Below, in pieces: positions 1-9,453 of a stretch of DNA of 45,797 nucleotides. Position numbers and translations under genes: made by a program. Each line of letters opens with the position of its first letter. Within the stretch, counting starts at the first letter, position 1. This DNA is from Gammaproteobacteria bacterium (lineage in GTDB: Bacteria > Pseudomonadota > Gammaproteobacteria > Acidiferrobacterales > Sulfurifustaceae), in assembly GCA_029863005.1 (NCBI GenBank), contig JAOTWF010000014.1, positions 1 through 45,797 of the forward strand, read 5' to 3'. The notes beneath the pieces were generated by a model. It worked only from the letters and a program-made list of their open reading frames with translations, did not search any database and was not told the DNA's origin.

Positions 1-1179
1 CCGTGCAATATCCAATGAGACGCCGTCCACCGCTTTGACGTGGCCCACGACCCGCTTAAACACCCCTTTGTGGATCGGGAAGTGCACCTTGAGATCGTGC
101 ACCTGCAGCAGCGTTTCACCAGCCTTGCTTGTTTTCGGCGATGGGGGCCTGCCTGTTTCCCGGCGTGAGACCGGCGCGGCCACCGGGACGGACGCCGTGG
201 GATCGTACAAATGACAGCGCACTCCCCGCCCGGCTTTGTCAATCCAGGCGGGAAGTTTCATGCGACAAAGCTCCCAAGCAAGATCGCAACGCTCGACAAA
301 CCGGCAGCCACGAAATTCCTGATTCAGCGACGGAACGCTGCCCCGAATGACTTCGAGCGTATTGCCGCGCTGTATCCGCCCCGGTATGGAGCGGAAGAGT
401 TTTTGCGAATAGGGATGTTGCGGGGATGAAAAAAACTTCTTCTGCGGTGCGAGCTCCACAATTTGCCCGGCATACATGACCGCCACCCGGTCGGCCATCT
501 CGGCCACGACACCGAGGTCGTGCGTGATGAGCAGGATGGCCATGCCCGTTTTCTTTTGTAGCTCCCGGAGTAAGGCCAAGATCTGCGCCTGGATGGTGAC
601 GTCAAGCGCCGTCGTCGGCTCATCGGCAATCAGCAAATCTGGCTCGGACGTGAGCGTCATGGCGATCATGACGCGCTGTTTCATGCCGCCGGAGAGCTGA
701 AACGGATATTCGTCGTAGCGCCGCGCGGCATCGGCAATGCCCACGGCCTTGAGCAGTTCGGCCACCTTGGCCCTCTTTTGCCCACGACTGAGTTTGTCAC
801 CCCCGGGGATAGCCTCGCTGATTTGCTCGCCCACCGTCAGCACGGGATTGAGCGAGGTTTGTGGCTCCTGAAATATCATGGCCATGCGACGTCCGCGAAT
901 AGTGCGCATGTCCCGCTCGGGCAGTGCCAGGACGTCTTGCCCACGCAGCTGCGCTTGTCCCGAGACGATTCTCCCCGCTGGCTCCGGCACCAATTGCAAC
1001 AACGACAGCGCAGAGATGGACTTCCCGCAACCGGATTCGCCGAGCAAAGCCAGCGTCTCGCCAGAGGCGATGTGGAAGTCAATTCCATCTACCGCGCGTA
1101 CCGTTCCCTCGGGGGTGTCAAACCAGGTCTTGAGGTTTTCAACCTTAAGCAAGTTTTCGCTCGCGGCGATCTTTTTCAT
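1..1179 (-). CDS. yejF: peptide ABC transporter, double ATP-binding protein (YejF-like), 3' end cut by window edge
   Basis: Reads open from an ATG at 1177-1179 for 393 codons and runs off the left edge. The first ATPase domain is complete: Walker A GESGCGKS at about residues 47-54, Q-loop FQEP, signature LSGGM at 162-166, Walker B LLIADEP at 182-188 and switch His220. It is followed by the cysteine-containing C-terminal tail typical of oligopeptide/dipeptide importers. A second ATPase domain starts near residue 355 and is truncated. Fused tandem ATPases are typical of YejF and differ from separate DppD/DppF. The start overlaps the yejE stop in an ATGA, so the two are translationally coupled. 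It would power uptake of peptides (YejABEF imports microcin C in E. coli); the real substrate is unknown. Confidence 0.93.
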   Translation of the reverse strand, partial: MKKIAASENLLKVENLKTWFDTPEGTVRAVDGIDFHIASGETLALLGESGCGKSISALSLLQLVPEPAGRIVSGQAQLRGQDVLALPERDMRTIRGRRMAMIFQEPQTSLNPVLTVGEQISEAIPGGDKLSRGQKRAKVAELLKAVGIADAARRYDEYPFQLSGGMKQRVMIAMTLTSEPDLLIADEPTTALDVTIQAQILALLRELQKKTGMAILLITHDLGVVAEMADRVAVMYAGQIVELAPQKKFFSSPQHPYSQKLFRSIPGRIQRGNTLEVIRGSVPSLNQEFRGCRFVERCDLAWELCRMKLPAWIDKAGRGVRCHLYDPTASVPVAAPVSRRETGRPPSPKTSKAGETLLQVHDLKVHFPIHKGVFKRVVGHVKAVDGVSLDIAR

Positions 1180-2576
1180 TTTCTCAGCCTCGGATCAAAG
1201 GCATCGCGTACGGCATCAGAAAACAGATTGGCCGCCAGCACCAAGGCGAACATAAACACGAACGCCGCCGTCAGGCTCCACCAGACGATGGGCTCGCGCG
1301 CCATCTCGAGCCGCGCGCTCACGATCATATTGCCCCAGCTGTTCATGGTCGGGTCAACACCAACGCCTACATACGCCAGCACCGCCTCAGCCAGCACCAA
1401 TCCGCTGAAATCCAGCACAACCGTAATCAGGATAATATGCATGACGTTGGGCAGGATATGGCGTGCCATGACTGTCGCGTGGCTCGCGCCCAGCGCCCGG
1501 GCCGCCTGGATGAAATCCACTTCGCGCAATTTGAGTGTCTCACCTCGCAGCAAGCGGCAAAGGCTGGTCCAGCTGGTGACGCCGAGGATCAAACACAGAA
1601 ATAACAACCGGGTATCCGCGCGCTGAGTGGTGCTGGTGAACGATTCGGGATTGGTTTCGATATACAACTGCAGGCTCAGAATGGCCGCGGCGATCAAAAG
1701 CACGCCGGGAATCGAACTCAAGGTGGTATAAACGTACTGGATGACGTCATCCACCCAGCCACGAAAGTATCCGGCCATGATGCCAAACAAAGCAGCGAAC
1801 GGAAGCATGACGAGCGTGGTCAGCGTGCCGATCACGAGGCCGGTGCGAATACTCTTAAGCGACTTGTAAAACACATCCTGCCCGGCTTGGTCTGTCCCGA
1901 AAATATGATAAGTGAGCGACAGGTAACCGGCATTCGTTGCCAACATTATCAGTATTCCCACGGTAATCAGGACAGTGCGCCAGGGTATATCGCCCTCGCC
2001 GCGCATCAATCTGCCTGCTGCCTGCGCCAACGTCTCTTCCCTTTTCTGCCGGATCAGCAAAAATCCTCCCACGAGCAACAGCCAGAACCCCAAACCGGCC
2101 AGGGTGGCGGTTCCTGCCCGAGAGGCAATATCCCCGCCGCGCTCTGCTTCATTTTTCAGGTGAGCACCACCGTAAAGCAGGCGCGGGTATTCGCGCGCAT
2201 GCCGCCCGTCTGGGTATTCCACGGTTTCCTTGGTGTAGGCCTGCATGGCGAACGGCGCGGAATAGGTTTTTTCCGTGCGCGCGCGCAAGGGCATCGCAAC
2301 CTTGTCCAGCAGACTCAACTCCACATTGGAATAAACCGGTTCACCCGAATTCTGTCGGTCTTGCAATGGTCGGTAATGGATGGAATCCATCAGGCCGATC
2401 ACCACGTAAGCGCACAAAATGACCAGTGAAGCCATGGCCAAGGGACGGCGCGCCACCTGGCGCCAAGGTACACGCAAATGCTCGTGGCGCAAGGTATAAA
2501 CGCCAAACGCCAAGATGGATCCCATCAATACAAATATCAGGAAGTCGGTCCACAATATTTCGATCTGGAATGGCAT
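1176..2576 (-). CDS. yejE: peptide ABC transporter permease (YejE-like), long form
   Basis: A 466-residue inner-membrane permease. The C-terminal 270 residues carry the binding-protein-dependent permease fold: the FGTDQAGQDVF segment that opens the domain, several membrane helices, and the cytoplasmic EAA-type loop (RALGASHATVMARHILPN) that docks on the ATPase. It ends in the VRDAFDPRLR tail seen in the DppC/YejE family. E. coli YejE has about 341 residues; here the extra N-terminal 130 or so residues add about three hydrophobic segments and a polar stretch between them. Starts 4 bases after the yejB stop and overlaps yejF by 4 bases, so it sits in one operon. Family assignment is firm; substrate is inferred from E. 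coli. Confidence 0.92.
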   Translation of the reverse strand: MPFQIEILWTDFLIFVLMGSILAFGVYTLRHEHLRVPWRQVARRPLAMASLVILCAYVVIGLMDSIHYRPLQDRQNSGEPVYSNVELSLLDKVAMPLRARTEKTYSAPFAMQAYTKETVEYPDGRHAREYPRLLYGGAHLKNEAERGGDIASRAGTATLAGLGFWLLLVGGFLLIRQKREETLAQAAGRLMRGEGDIPWRTVLITVGILIMLATNAGYLSLTYHIFGTDQAGQDVFYKSLKSIRTGLVIGTLTTLVMLPFAALFGIMAGYFRGWVDDVIQYVYTTLSSIPGVLLIAAAILSLQLYIETNPESFTSTTQRADTRLLFLCLILGVTSWTSLCRLLRGETLKLREVDFIQAARALGASHATVMARHILPNVMHIILITVVLDFSGLVLAEAVLAYVGVGVDPTMNSWGNMIVSARLEMAREPIVWWSLTAAFVFMFALVLAANLFSDAVRDAFDPRLRK

Positions 2577-2580
2577 TCTG

Positions 2581-3558
2581 TCACTCGAAGCGAACGCGCG
2601 GATCCACCAGCGTGTAGGTGATGTCGGTCAAGATCAGGCCTACGATGTACAGCACCGAACCCAGGAAAACCATGGCGCGCACGATGGCAAAGTCTTGCGA
2701 ATGGATGGCATCGATGGTGTAACTGCCCAAACCAGGAATAGAGAAGAAGGATTCAAGAATGAGGCTTCCGGTAAAAAGCAGCGGAATGACCACTACCACT
2801 CCGGTAAGAATCGGAATCATGGCGTTCTTGAGCACATGGCGGAACAGCACGCGCAGCTCGGACAGTCCTTTGGCGCGGGCGGTGCGCACGTAATCCTTGT
2901 TGATCTCCTCGAGAAAAAAGGTACGGTACAATCGTGTGCTGGCGCCGATACCACTGATCACACCGACTATTATCGGAAGTACCAGGAATTTGATGGCATC
3001 CCATCCCACGTCATAGCCCGAGATAGGCCACAAACGCAGAAGTAAACTAAGCAGGTACTGCCCACCAATGACATAAAAAAGCGATGAAATTGACATCATC
3101 GCTACGCACAACACCACACCAGAGGTGTCTAGATAGGAGCCACGGAAAAATGCCAGCAACATCGCGAAAGTAATTTGCACAAATATTCCAACAATAAAAA
3201 TCGGCAGCGCTATGGCTAGACTGGGCCACATGCGCTGAGAAATGTCGTATCCGATATCACGGCCTTGGTCAGAACGACCAAAATCGAATACAAAAAGCTT
3301 CAAGGAATGGCGGACAAAAATGGTGTCGGTGAGTTTTTCCATTCCGGGTTTGCTGCCGTGGTAAAGCAGCGGTTTGTCGTAACCACGGTCTTCCTTCCAC
3401 TTGACGATGGCCTCGGGCGTAACCCGTTTCACACCGAGATGAAGACGTGCCATGTCATCCGGACTGTTGACGAAAAAGAACAACACGAAAGTAAGCAGGT
3501 TCACCCCTATCAAAATCGGGATGGCATAGGTCACGCGGCGGATGATGTAGCCGATCAT
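2581..3558 (-). CDS. yejB: peptide ABC transporter permease (YejB-like)
   Basis: A 325-residue DppB/YejB-type permease. It starts with the classic MIGYIIRRVTYAIPILIGV helix, has about six membrane segments, and carries the docking loop TARAKGLSELRVLFRHVLKN. It ends with TDITYTLVDPRVRFE, the usual last helix and tail of this family. The ATG overlaps the stop of the substrate-binding protein gene by 4 bases (3555-3558), and yejE follows after 4 bases, so the genes form one transcription unit. It pairs with YejE to make the membrane channel. Nothing looks truncated. Confidence 0.94.
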   Translation of the reverse strand: MIGYIIRRVTYAIPILIGVNLLTFVLFFFVNSPDDMARLHLGVKRVTPEAIVKWKEDRGYDKPLLYHGSKPGMEKLTDTIFVRHSLKLFVFDFGRSDQGRDIGYDISQRMWPSLAIALPIFIVGIFVQITFAMLLAFFRGSYLDTSGVVLCVAMMSISSLFYVIGGQYLLSLLLRLWPISGYDVGWDAIKFLVLPIIVGVISGIGASTRLYRTFFLEEINKDYVRTARAKGLSELRVLFRHVLKNAMIPILTGVVVVIPLLFTGSLILESFFSIPGLGSYTIDAIHSQDFAIVRAMVFLGSVLYIVGLILTDITYTLVDPRVRFE

Positions 3559-5729
3559 CGGCGTCGGGCCCGTTCTTTTCTTCGATAGGTGACGATCGCC
3601 GGCAACGCGCCTGCCGCCAGCACCCCCAGCACCAGGGCCACGGGCCAGATCACCGGGCGATTCCAGGCCGCGCGCAACTCCTCGCGTTTGACCGGATCAA
3701 GACGGACGTATTTTAGCGTGTTGTTCGCCATGTTGTGTGGCTTGGTGTTGGACATCCAGGCATGCTCGAGCAAAAACTGCTTGGGGTGCATGCCCCAAAT
3801 CCAGGGGGCGTCACGCCGGGCGATGTCGATCATCTGGTCGATTATTGCCTGCCGTTCGGGGGTGTTCTCCATATTCTTCATTCGCTCGAACAGGCGGTTG
3901 AATGCCGGGTTATCGTAGTTCGAGGCATTTTCACCATTTTCCCCGACTTTCTTGTTCGGCCCGTAGAGCAAAAAAAGGAAATTTTCCGGGTCGGGATAAT
4001 CCGCGTTCCAGCCCCAGTCGAAGATCTGCGCGTCGCCCTTGCGCATCTTTTCCTGGAAGCGGTTGTAATCGGTGGCTCGCACCACCAGCTGGATGCCAAG
4101 CTTCTTGAATTGTTTGAGCATCCAGTCGAGCTGAGCCTTGCGTTCCGGGCCAATGGCCGGTGTTTCGTAGTTGATCGAAAGTGAGTTACCAGTCGCGGCA
4201 TTCACACCGTCCGGGTATCCCGCCTCCTTCAGCAACTGGCGCGCATATTCAATTGGCTTGCGCCGAGGCTTGCCTTCCGCCCAATCGTAGACATACGGAT
4301 TGATGCCGGCTCTCCCCTCGCGGTACCCAAAGATGCCCGGCGCCAGTGGGCCCTGTGCAGCGATCCCGCGGCCGTTCTCGAAGATGGTAATCTGCTCCTC
4401 GAAGTCCACCGCGATCGATATAGCCTGGCGCAACTTGCGCGCCCGTTCGGTATACCCCCCGACCACCGGATCGAGCATGTTGAAGCCAAGGTAATAAGTC
4501 GAGGCGGCCACGCTGGTCAGCAACCGGATGCCTTTTTCTTTCATCGTGTCGCTGACATCAGTATCGCCCTCACTGGTGAAGCGGATGGCCTGGTCGAAAC
4601 CTTCCGGCTGCACCCCAGATCGATCGTAGTAACCTTGCAGAAATTTGTTCCAGCGCGGAATACTTTCCTTGTCCAGGTTGAAGATGACTTTATCGATGAA
4701 GGGCAAGCGCTGGCCCGCATCCAGTAACAATCCAGACGGGCCGTCACCCGGTTCGCCTTCGGTGGGATAAGATTCCTCGTGATAGTTCGGATTGCGCTCC
4801 ATTACCATCTGACGGTTGGGATTGTTGACGGTCAACGTGTAGGCGCCACTGCCGACGGGGTACCAATCGAGCGTGATATTTTTATCCGCCATGCCGGGCT
4901 GGGAGAAAAATCGGTCCACTTCTGGTGCCATCGGGGCGAAAAACGGCATCGCCATCCAGTAAAGCAGTTGCGGGTATTTACCATGAAGTTTCACACGATA
5001 GGAGTAGCGGTCCACCGCTTCCGCGCCGGCGAGCGGGAATTTTGAAAGATCGAGATAAACCCCAGAATCGCGTCCAACGGCGATTTCATCATGGGCCTGC
5101 TTCAGGGTCGTCGCGTACTCTTTCATCCCCACGATGTAATCGTTCATAACGCTCAAGATCGGGGAATGCAGCTTGGGATGGGCCAGGCGTTTGATCTGGT
5201 ACACGTAGTCAGCGGCGACCAGTTCGCGCGTGCCGGTGTGGGGGAAATCACCAATAGCACGCAGCCCCTCGATATCTCTCGGGCTCAAATCATGATAGAG
5301 ATACCGACCGTCGGCATCGCGCGCGAAAGCCGGATGCGGTTGATAGAGAATGCCGGGGCGAATCCGGATCTCATAGACGCTAAAGGCGATTGCCTCAGGA
5401 GAAGCATCGCGTGGCAGGCGGTGGCCTTGTTTGTCGAGATAGATGGGCATGGGAACGGACTCCGCCGTGAGCGGGATCAGCGTGTACGGCCGTTTCAGAT
5501 AGTGATATTGAAACGGAGGCTCGTAGATTTGCGCAATGAAAAGATATTCATTGGAACTGTAGGAACGCGCGGGATCGAAGGTTTTGGGGCGCTCGCGAAA
5601 GGCGGAATAAAGGATATTTTTTCCGGCATCCTCTTCCGGATAAGGATTGTTCCAGGAAGCTGCGGCAGCACTGGACGCAAAGAAAGAAATGGCCAGTAAA
5701 AGGATGCGTATCGCGTCGGGGCGTTTCAT
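3555..5729 (-). CDS. yejA: extracellular peptide-binding protein of the Yej-type ABC importer, with C-terminal membrane anchor
   Basis: A 724-residue family-5 extracellular solute-binding protein. An N-terminal signal peptide (hydrophobic core ILLLAISFFASSAAAA) is followed by the binding-protein body, including a segment like GSGAYTLTVNNPNRQMVMERN and a C-terminal lobe with IDQMIDIARRDAPWIWGMHP. It is longer than E. coli YejA (about 600). The last 35 residues hold a clear membrane helix (about 693-715) followed by an arginine/lysine-rich end, so the protein is probably held in the inner membrane. This is unusual for a gammaproteobacterial binding protein. First gene of the yejABEF-type operon; its promoter must lie in 5730-5966, shared with the divergent fabI. 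Confidence 0.9.
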   Translation of the reverse strand: MKRPDAIRILLLAISFFASSAAAASWNNPYPEEDAGKNILYSAFRERPKTFDPARSYSSNEYLFIAQIYEPPFQYHYLKRPYTLIPLTAESVPMPIYLDKQGHRLPRDASPEAIAFSVYEIRIRPGILYQPHPAFARDADGRYLYHDLSPRDIEGLRAIGDFPHTGTRELVAADYVYQIKRLAHPKLHSPILSVMNDYIVGMKEYATTLKQAHDEIAVGRDSGVYLDLSKFPLAGAEAVDRYSYRVKLHGKYPQLLYWMAMPFFAPMAPEVDRFFSQPGMADKNITLDWYPVGSGAYTLTVNNPNRQMVMERNPNYHEESYPTEGEPGDGPSGLLLDAGQRLPFIDKVIFNLDKESIPRWNKFLQGYYDRSGVQPEGFDQAIRFTSEGDTDVSDTMKEKGIRLLTSVAASTYYLGFNMLDPVVGGYTERARKLRQAISIAVDFEEQITIFENGRGIAAQGPLAPGIFGYREGRAGINPYVYDWAEGKPRRKPIEYARQLLKEAGYPDGVNAATGNSLSINYETPAIGPERKAQLDWMLKQFKKLGIQLVVRATDYNRFQEKMRKGDAQIFDWGWNADYPDPENFLFLLYGPNKKVGENGENASNYDNPAFNRLFERMKNMENTPERQAIIDQMIDIARRDAPWIWGMHPKQFLLEHAWMSNTKPHNMANNTLKYVRLDPVKREELRAAWNRPVIWPVALVLGVLAAGALPAIVTYRRKERARRR

Positions 5730-5966
5730 GCTTCCTGACTGCGTCCTCCCACCATGTCCATTGTGTCGGAAAAGAGTGCCGACGGCACCATCAATATATC
5801 AAATTCCTTTGCCTACTCCCTCTTCCCGCGAACGTGGATTTTCGCTACTGTAGCGGCAAATAGTTGCTGGATGCGCTCGATATCTGCAAGGCACATCCCG
5901 ATTTGAACCAATAAGTCGGTGGAGAACGTTGATGAATGACAAGACGAGCAAAGCAGGGCTACGTTA

Positions 5967-6767
5967 ATGGGGTTTCTGGCAGGCAAGCGGGCGTTGATAG
6001 TGGGCGTAGCGGGAGATCGGTCTATCGCCTGGGGAATCGCCAAGGCCATGCACCGGGAAGGCGCCGAGATTGCCTACACCTATCAGAACGAAAAATTGCG
6101 GGAACGGGTCGCGAAGCTTGCAGCCCAGACCAAGTCCGACATCCTGATTCCCTGTGATGTCTCGAGCGACGAACAGATCGAAGCCGTGTTCACCCACCTG
6201 GATGATTTCTGGGATGGACTGGATATCATCGTGCACTCCGTCGCCTTCGCCTTGCGCGAACAGTTGTCTGGTAACTTTGTGGACGTCACGACACGCGAGG
6301 GGTTCCGTGTCGCACATGAGATCAGCTCTTTCAGCCTCACGGCGCTGGCCAAGGCCGGTCGCGCCATGATGCAGGGCCGCCAAGGCTCAATGTTGACGCT
6401 GACTTACATTGGCGCGGAGCGCTCCGTTCCGAACTACAACATCATGGGGCTCGCGAAAGCCAGCCTCGAAGCTAACGTGCGCTACCTGGCACAGGCGCTC
6501 GGCCCGGAGGGAATCCGCGTCAACGCGATTTCCGCCGGCCCAATCCGAACACTTGCCGCGGCCGGGATCACTGATTTCAAGAAACTATTGGACTACAACG
6601 ACAAAATGGCGCCGCTCGGGCGCGGCGTGACCATCGAAGAAGTGGGAAACGTGGCGGCGTTTTTGTGCTCGGATCTCGCCTCCGGTATCACGGGTGAGAT
6701 CACCTACGTGGATGGCGGATTCAATACTATTGCCATTGGACTCGACTACGCCAAGCTGCTGGAATAA
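5967..6767 (+). CDS. fabI: enoyl-[acyl-carrier-protein] reductase (NADH), FabI
   Basis: Reduces the trans-2-enoyl-ACP double bond, the last step of each fatty-acid elongation round. 266 residues, near the E. coli length of 262. Visible features are the FabI nucleotide site [13 protein letters not shown] (13-25), the catalytic pair Tyr157 and Lys164 in [10 protein letters not shown], Tyr147 in TYIGA, the [10 protein letters not shown] substrate loop and the DGGF C-terminal motif. The residue matching E. coli Gly93 is alanine (HSVAFA), as in many Gram-positive FabI proteins. The start has a modest AGGG 8 bases upstream. It stands alone on the plus strand, divergent from the peptide transporter and converging on ppiD with only 6 bases between the stops. 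Confidence 0.97.
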   Translation: MGFLAGKRALIVGVAGDRSIAWGIAKAMHREGAEIAYTYQNEKLRERVAKLAAQTKSDILIPCDVSSDEQIEAVFTHLDDFWDGLDIIVHSVAFALREQLSGNFVDVTTREGFRVAHEISSFSLTALAKAGRAMMQGRQGSMLTLTYIGAERSVPNYNIMGLAKASLEANVRYLAQALGPEGIRVNAISAGPIRTLAAAGITDFKKLLDYNDKMAPLGRGVTIEEVGNVAAFLCSDLASGITGEITYVDGGFNTIAIGLDYAKLLE

Positions 6768-6773
6768 TACCGA

Positions 6774-8660
6774 TCAAAGCTGATCGGGATAGATCTTGAT
6801 ATCCGCGTTCTGCCGCAATCCAGACCGGTAGTTCGTGAAGTACTCATTACCCCGTCGTGCCTCAAGCATCTCGCGAATCTTTTTCTCCAGATCAGCACTC
6901 TGCTTCGACGTGGCGTTACGTACGCGAGTCAGCGCCATCAGCGCATAACCCCGTTTGTCCAGGTCGACCAGGTCATAAACCGGTTTATCTCCTTCGGGAC
7001 GCTTTGAACGGAAAACGTGATCCACGAGGCGAGAATCCACCCCAGCGGCTTCCTGGCGAGAAATCATTCTCGGCGGCTGCCATTTCAAACCGCGTTTTGC
7101 GGCAATGGTATTGAGCGATCCGCCGGCACGGGCTTCGCGCAATATTTCATCACCGATCTCGCGGGACTGCTGCTGCGCTCGCTCCTGCTTCAGCAGAAGC
7201 TCGATTTGTGGACGCACTTCCGTAAGCGGTTTGCGGCCGGCGGGACGACGGTCGGCCACGCGTATGGCCACCAAGGTATCGGCACTGATATCGATGGCAT
7301 CACTATTGCGCGTCTGGCTCAGCACATCCGGTTCGAAAGCGGCCTGCACGACCTTAGGGTTCGCGGCGATCCCGGCCCCACCGGCAAGGGTAAACCAGTC
7401 GCTCTTCTGAATCTCAAGCCCGAGCGCTTTAGCGGCCGGGACAAGACTATCCGGCTGCTCGTAAACAAGATTGCGTAACTTCTCCGTTTTGTCAAAAAAT
7501 ACTTCCTCGCCCTTCCGACGGCGGATGATGTCAACCAGCTCTTTTCGAACCTCGGCAAGCGGTTTACGTTTTTCCGGTGTGTGCGCAGTGAGTTTGATCA
7601 CGTGATATCCGTAGAGGCTGCGCACGGGTTGACTGACTTCACCCGGTTTCAGCGTGAATATTGCGTCCTCGAGTTCTTTGGGCAATACGCCACGACGGAT
7701 TTCACCCAGATCTCCTCCCAGTGGTGACGTCGTGGTGTCCTCGGAATATTTCTTGGCCAAGCCGGCGAAATCCGAACCGCTTCGGGCCTGTTTGGCGATT
7801 TCCTGAATTTTGGCGAAAGCTTCTTTAGACTTTTCATCGCCAGCCTGTGAAGGCAGGGTAATCAGGACATGGCTAGCGCGGCGTTTTTCAAGAGTCACGT
7901 AGCGGGCCGCCTCTTCGGCATAGACCCTGTTCAATTCCTCATCCGAAGGTTGATAATTTTGATTCTGGTCGGCAGCGGAAAGGCGCAGGTACTCGATACG
8001 CACTTGTTCAGGGAACTGAAACATCTCGGGATGTGCTGAATAGTACTTTTCGATGTCGGCCGACGTGAGCGTAATCTTGGCCATCTGCGGCTCGATGCCG
8101 ATCAGAACAAATGCGATTTCCCGCTCTTGTGACAACAGGCGCGCGATTTCAGCAATTTCGGATTGGGTGATGATTCGGCTTTCACTGATGCCGGCCTGAA
8201 GGTGGGTGACAAGAATTTCATCGCGCACCCTGGCTTCAAACAGCTTCGGGCTCAAGCCTTCCCGACGCAGCAAGGCCTCGTACAGGCTCGCGTCGAATTT
8301 CCCGTCACGCTGAAAATTGGGCTGATTCCGTATAATTTCAGCCAACTGCACATTGCCGACACGATAGCCCTGAAGCTCGGCATTCCGAATAATCAGCGCC
8401 TGGTCAATCATATTGCTGAGAATGGACTGTTTGAATTGGGGATTATTGAGGGTTTTCGGCTCCACCTTTCCACGCAGCCGATCGATTTCGTTGCGGAAAT
8501 CATTCTGGGTGATGTCCATGCCATTGACCTTGGCGATATTGATCTGGCCCCCGGTATCAAAATAAGAGTTAACACCCCATAGTGCAAACGGAATGGCAAT
8601 CAAAGCGACAATAAAAGCAGCAATGATCCCCTGGGTTTTTTCACGGATGGCGGTAAGCAT
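6774..8660 (-). CDS. ppiD: periplasmic folding chaperone / parvulin-type peptidyl-prolyl isomerase, PpiD
   Basis: A 628-residue protein anchored by one N-terminal helix (about 12-34), with the rest in the periplasm. The SurA-like N-terminal chaperone region (about 35-200) contains the FRNEIDRLRG and SNMIDQALI stretches. A complete parvulin domain follows (about 262-365), recognisable from ASHVLITLP, the GGDLGEIRRGVLPKELEDA block and the YGYHVIKL end. A long C-terminal chaperone part follows. It helps newly exported proteins leave the Sec translocon and fold. Length matches E. coli PpiD (623). It follows hupB and two tRNAs, as in Pseudomonas and, without the tRNAs, E. coli. No strong ribosome binding site is visible at the ATG. 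Confidence 0.94.
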   Translation of the reverse strand: MLTAIREKTQGIIAAFIVALIAIPFALWGVNSYFDTGGQINIAKVNGMDITQNDFRNEIDRLRGKVEPKTLNNPQFKQSILSNMIDQALIIRNAELQGYRVGNVQLAEIIRNQPNFQRDGKFDASLYEALLRREGLSPKLFEARVRDEILVTHLQAGISESRIITQSEIAEIARLLSQEREIAFVLIGIEPQMAKITLTSADIEKYYSAHPEMFQFPEQVRIEYLRLSAADQNQNYQPSDEELNRVYAEEAARYVTLEKRRASHVLITLPSQAGDEKSKEAFAKIQEIAKQARSGSDFAGLAKKYSEDTTTSPLGGDLGEIRRGVLPKELEDAIFTLKPGEVSQPVRSLYGYHVIKLTAHTPEKRKPLAEVRKELVDIIRRRKGEEVFFDKTEKLRNLVYEQPDSLVPAAKALGLEIQKSDWFTLAGGAGIAANPKVVQAAFEPDVLSQTRNSDAIDISADTLVAIRVADRRPAGRKPLTEVRPQIELLLKQERAQQQSREIGDEILREARAGGSLNTIAAKRGLKWQPPRMISRQEAAGVDSRLVDHVFRSKRPEGDKPVYDLVDLDKRGYALMALTRVRNATSKQSADLEKKIREMLEARRGNEYFTNYRSGLRQNADIKIYPDQL

Positions 8661-8720
8661 GAGGCGGCTACTTTACTGGGGCTCCGTATGAGCATCAAAT
8701 CGGATGTAATGTTGATTCAG

Positions 8721-8751
8721 TAAACGAAAGGGCGAGGAATGAGCCTCGCCC
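8721..8751 (-). terminator. intrinsic terminator after tRNA-Asp
   Basis: On the minus strand an 8-bp perfect GGGCGAGG/CCTCGCCC stem (plus positions 8730-8737 and 8744-8751) with a 6-base loop is followed by TTTCGTTTA. It lies just past the 3' end of tRNA-Asp and before ppiD, so it probably ends the hupB/tRNA transcript and gives ppiD its own promoter. Confidence 0.6.
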
Positions 8752-8766
8752 GGCATGCATAGTTAA

Positions 8767-8843
8767 TGGCGGAGCGGACGGGACTCGAACCCGCGACCCC
8801 CGGCGTGACAGGCCGGTATTCTAACCAACTGAACTACCGCTCC
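8767..8843 (-). tRNA. tRNA-Asp (GTC)
   Basis: 77 bases including the encoded CCA. The 7-bp acceptor stem GGAGCGG/CCGCTCC is intact, with a D arm GTTCAGTTGGTTAGAAT, anticodon loop containing GTC, and T arm GCGGGTTCGAGTCCCGT. Nearly identical to E. coli tRNA-Asp. Probably processed from a transcript shared with tRNA-Val 8 bases upstream. Confidence 0.98.
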
Positions 8844-8851
8844 CGGTCTCT

Positions 8852-8927
8852 TGGTGGGTGCTGAGGGGCTCGAACCCCCGACATTCGCCTTGTAAGGGCG
8901 ACGCTCTACCAACTGAGCTAAGCACCC
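8852..8927 (-). tRNA. tRNA-Val (TAC)
   Basis: 76 bases including CCA. Acceptor stem GGGTGCT/AGCACCC, D arm TAGCTCAGTTGGTAGAGC, anticodon stem CGCCCTTACAAGGGCG with anticodon TAC, and T loop TTCGAGC. It lies between hupB and tRNA-Asp on the same strand; only 28 bases separate it from the hupB stop, so co-transcription with hupB is likely. Confidence 0.98.
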
Positions 8928-8955
8928 GGAGGCGAAACGACCCCCAAAGGGGCGG

Positions 8956-9228
8956 CTAGTTTAAGGCATCCTTCAGGCCTTTGCCAGACTTGAATTTGGG
9001 TGCCTTCGAGGCCGGGATGGTAATCAACTCACCGGTGCGGGGATTGCGTCCGGTGCGAGCCGACCGGTTGCTGACGGAAAATGTTCCAAAACCGGAAAGT
9101 GTCACGGAGTCACCATCGCGCAACGTATTAGCGATGGTGTCCAGTACCGCCTCAACGGCACGAGCGGCGGATGCCTTGTTGAGTTCAGTAGATACAGCAA
9201 CTCTATCGATCAGATCGGTTTTATTCAC
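8956..9228 (-). CDS. hupB: DNA-binding protein HU, beta type
   Basis: A 90-residue histone-like protein that bends DNA and compacts the nucleoid. Starts MNKTDLIDRVA and contains the diagnostic GFGTFSVSNRSARTGRNPRTG arm followed by IPASKAPKFKSGKGLKDALN, all at the expected places; full length for the family. The start is GTG at 9226-9228, chosen because a strong AAGGAG Shine-Dalgarno lies 4 bases upstream (complement of 9233-9238) and because it gives the standard HU N-terminus. Lies between lon and the tRNA-Val/tRNA-Asp pair. Confidence 0.97.
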   Translation of the reverse strand: MNKTDLIDRVAVSTELNKASAARAVEAVLDTIANTLRDGDSVTLSGFGTFSVSNRSARTGRNPRTGELITIPASKAPKFKSGKGLKDALN

Positions 9229-9453
9229 GTTAGCTCCTTGCAGGTTGTGGTGAACAGGTACCCGAAAAGCCAATGCTGCTGAGACCAAACGGCACGCCCG
9301 GAAAATCCAAGACGTGTCGCAGGTTTTATACAAGCGTGGAAAATCGTTGTCAAGAAAGATATACACGGCGCGGTATATCGAAACATCGCGTCGTGCACTT
9401 CAAAGACATCAGGAACATCTCCCTCGCATGAAGGGGAACACGCCGCTTCGCCG

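Noticed and set aside
778-1626. Long plus-strand open frame opposite the ATPase and yejE genes
   Set aside because: It lies antisense to two well-supported transporter genes, has no family features and no ribosome binding site; it is a by-product of G+C-rich codons.
5813-6049. 78-codon minus-strand frame across the yejA-fabI gap
   Set aside because: It would overlap the start of fabI, has no ribosome binding site, and its cysteine-containing stretch is not part of any motif I know.
8928-8955. CCCC/GGGG hairpin between hupB and tRNA-Val as a terminator
   Set aside because: Four-base stem without a T run; the tRNAs follow closely and a better terminator lies after tRNA-Asp.
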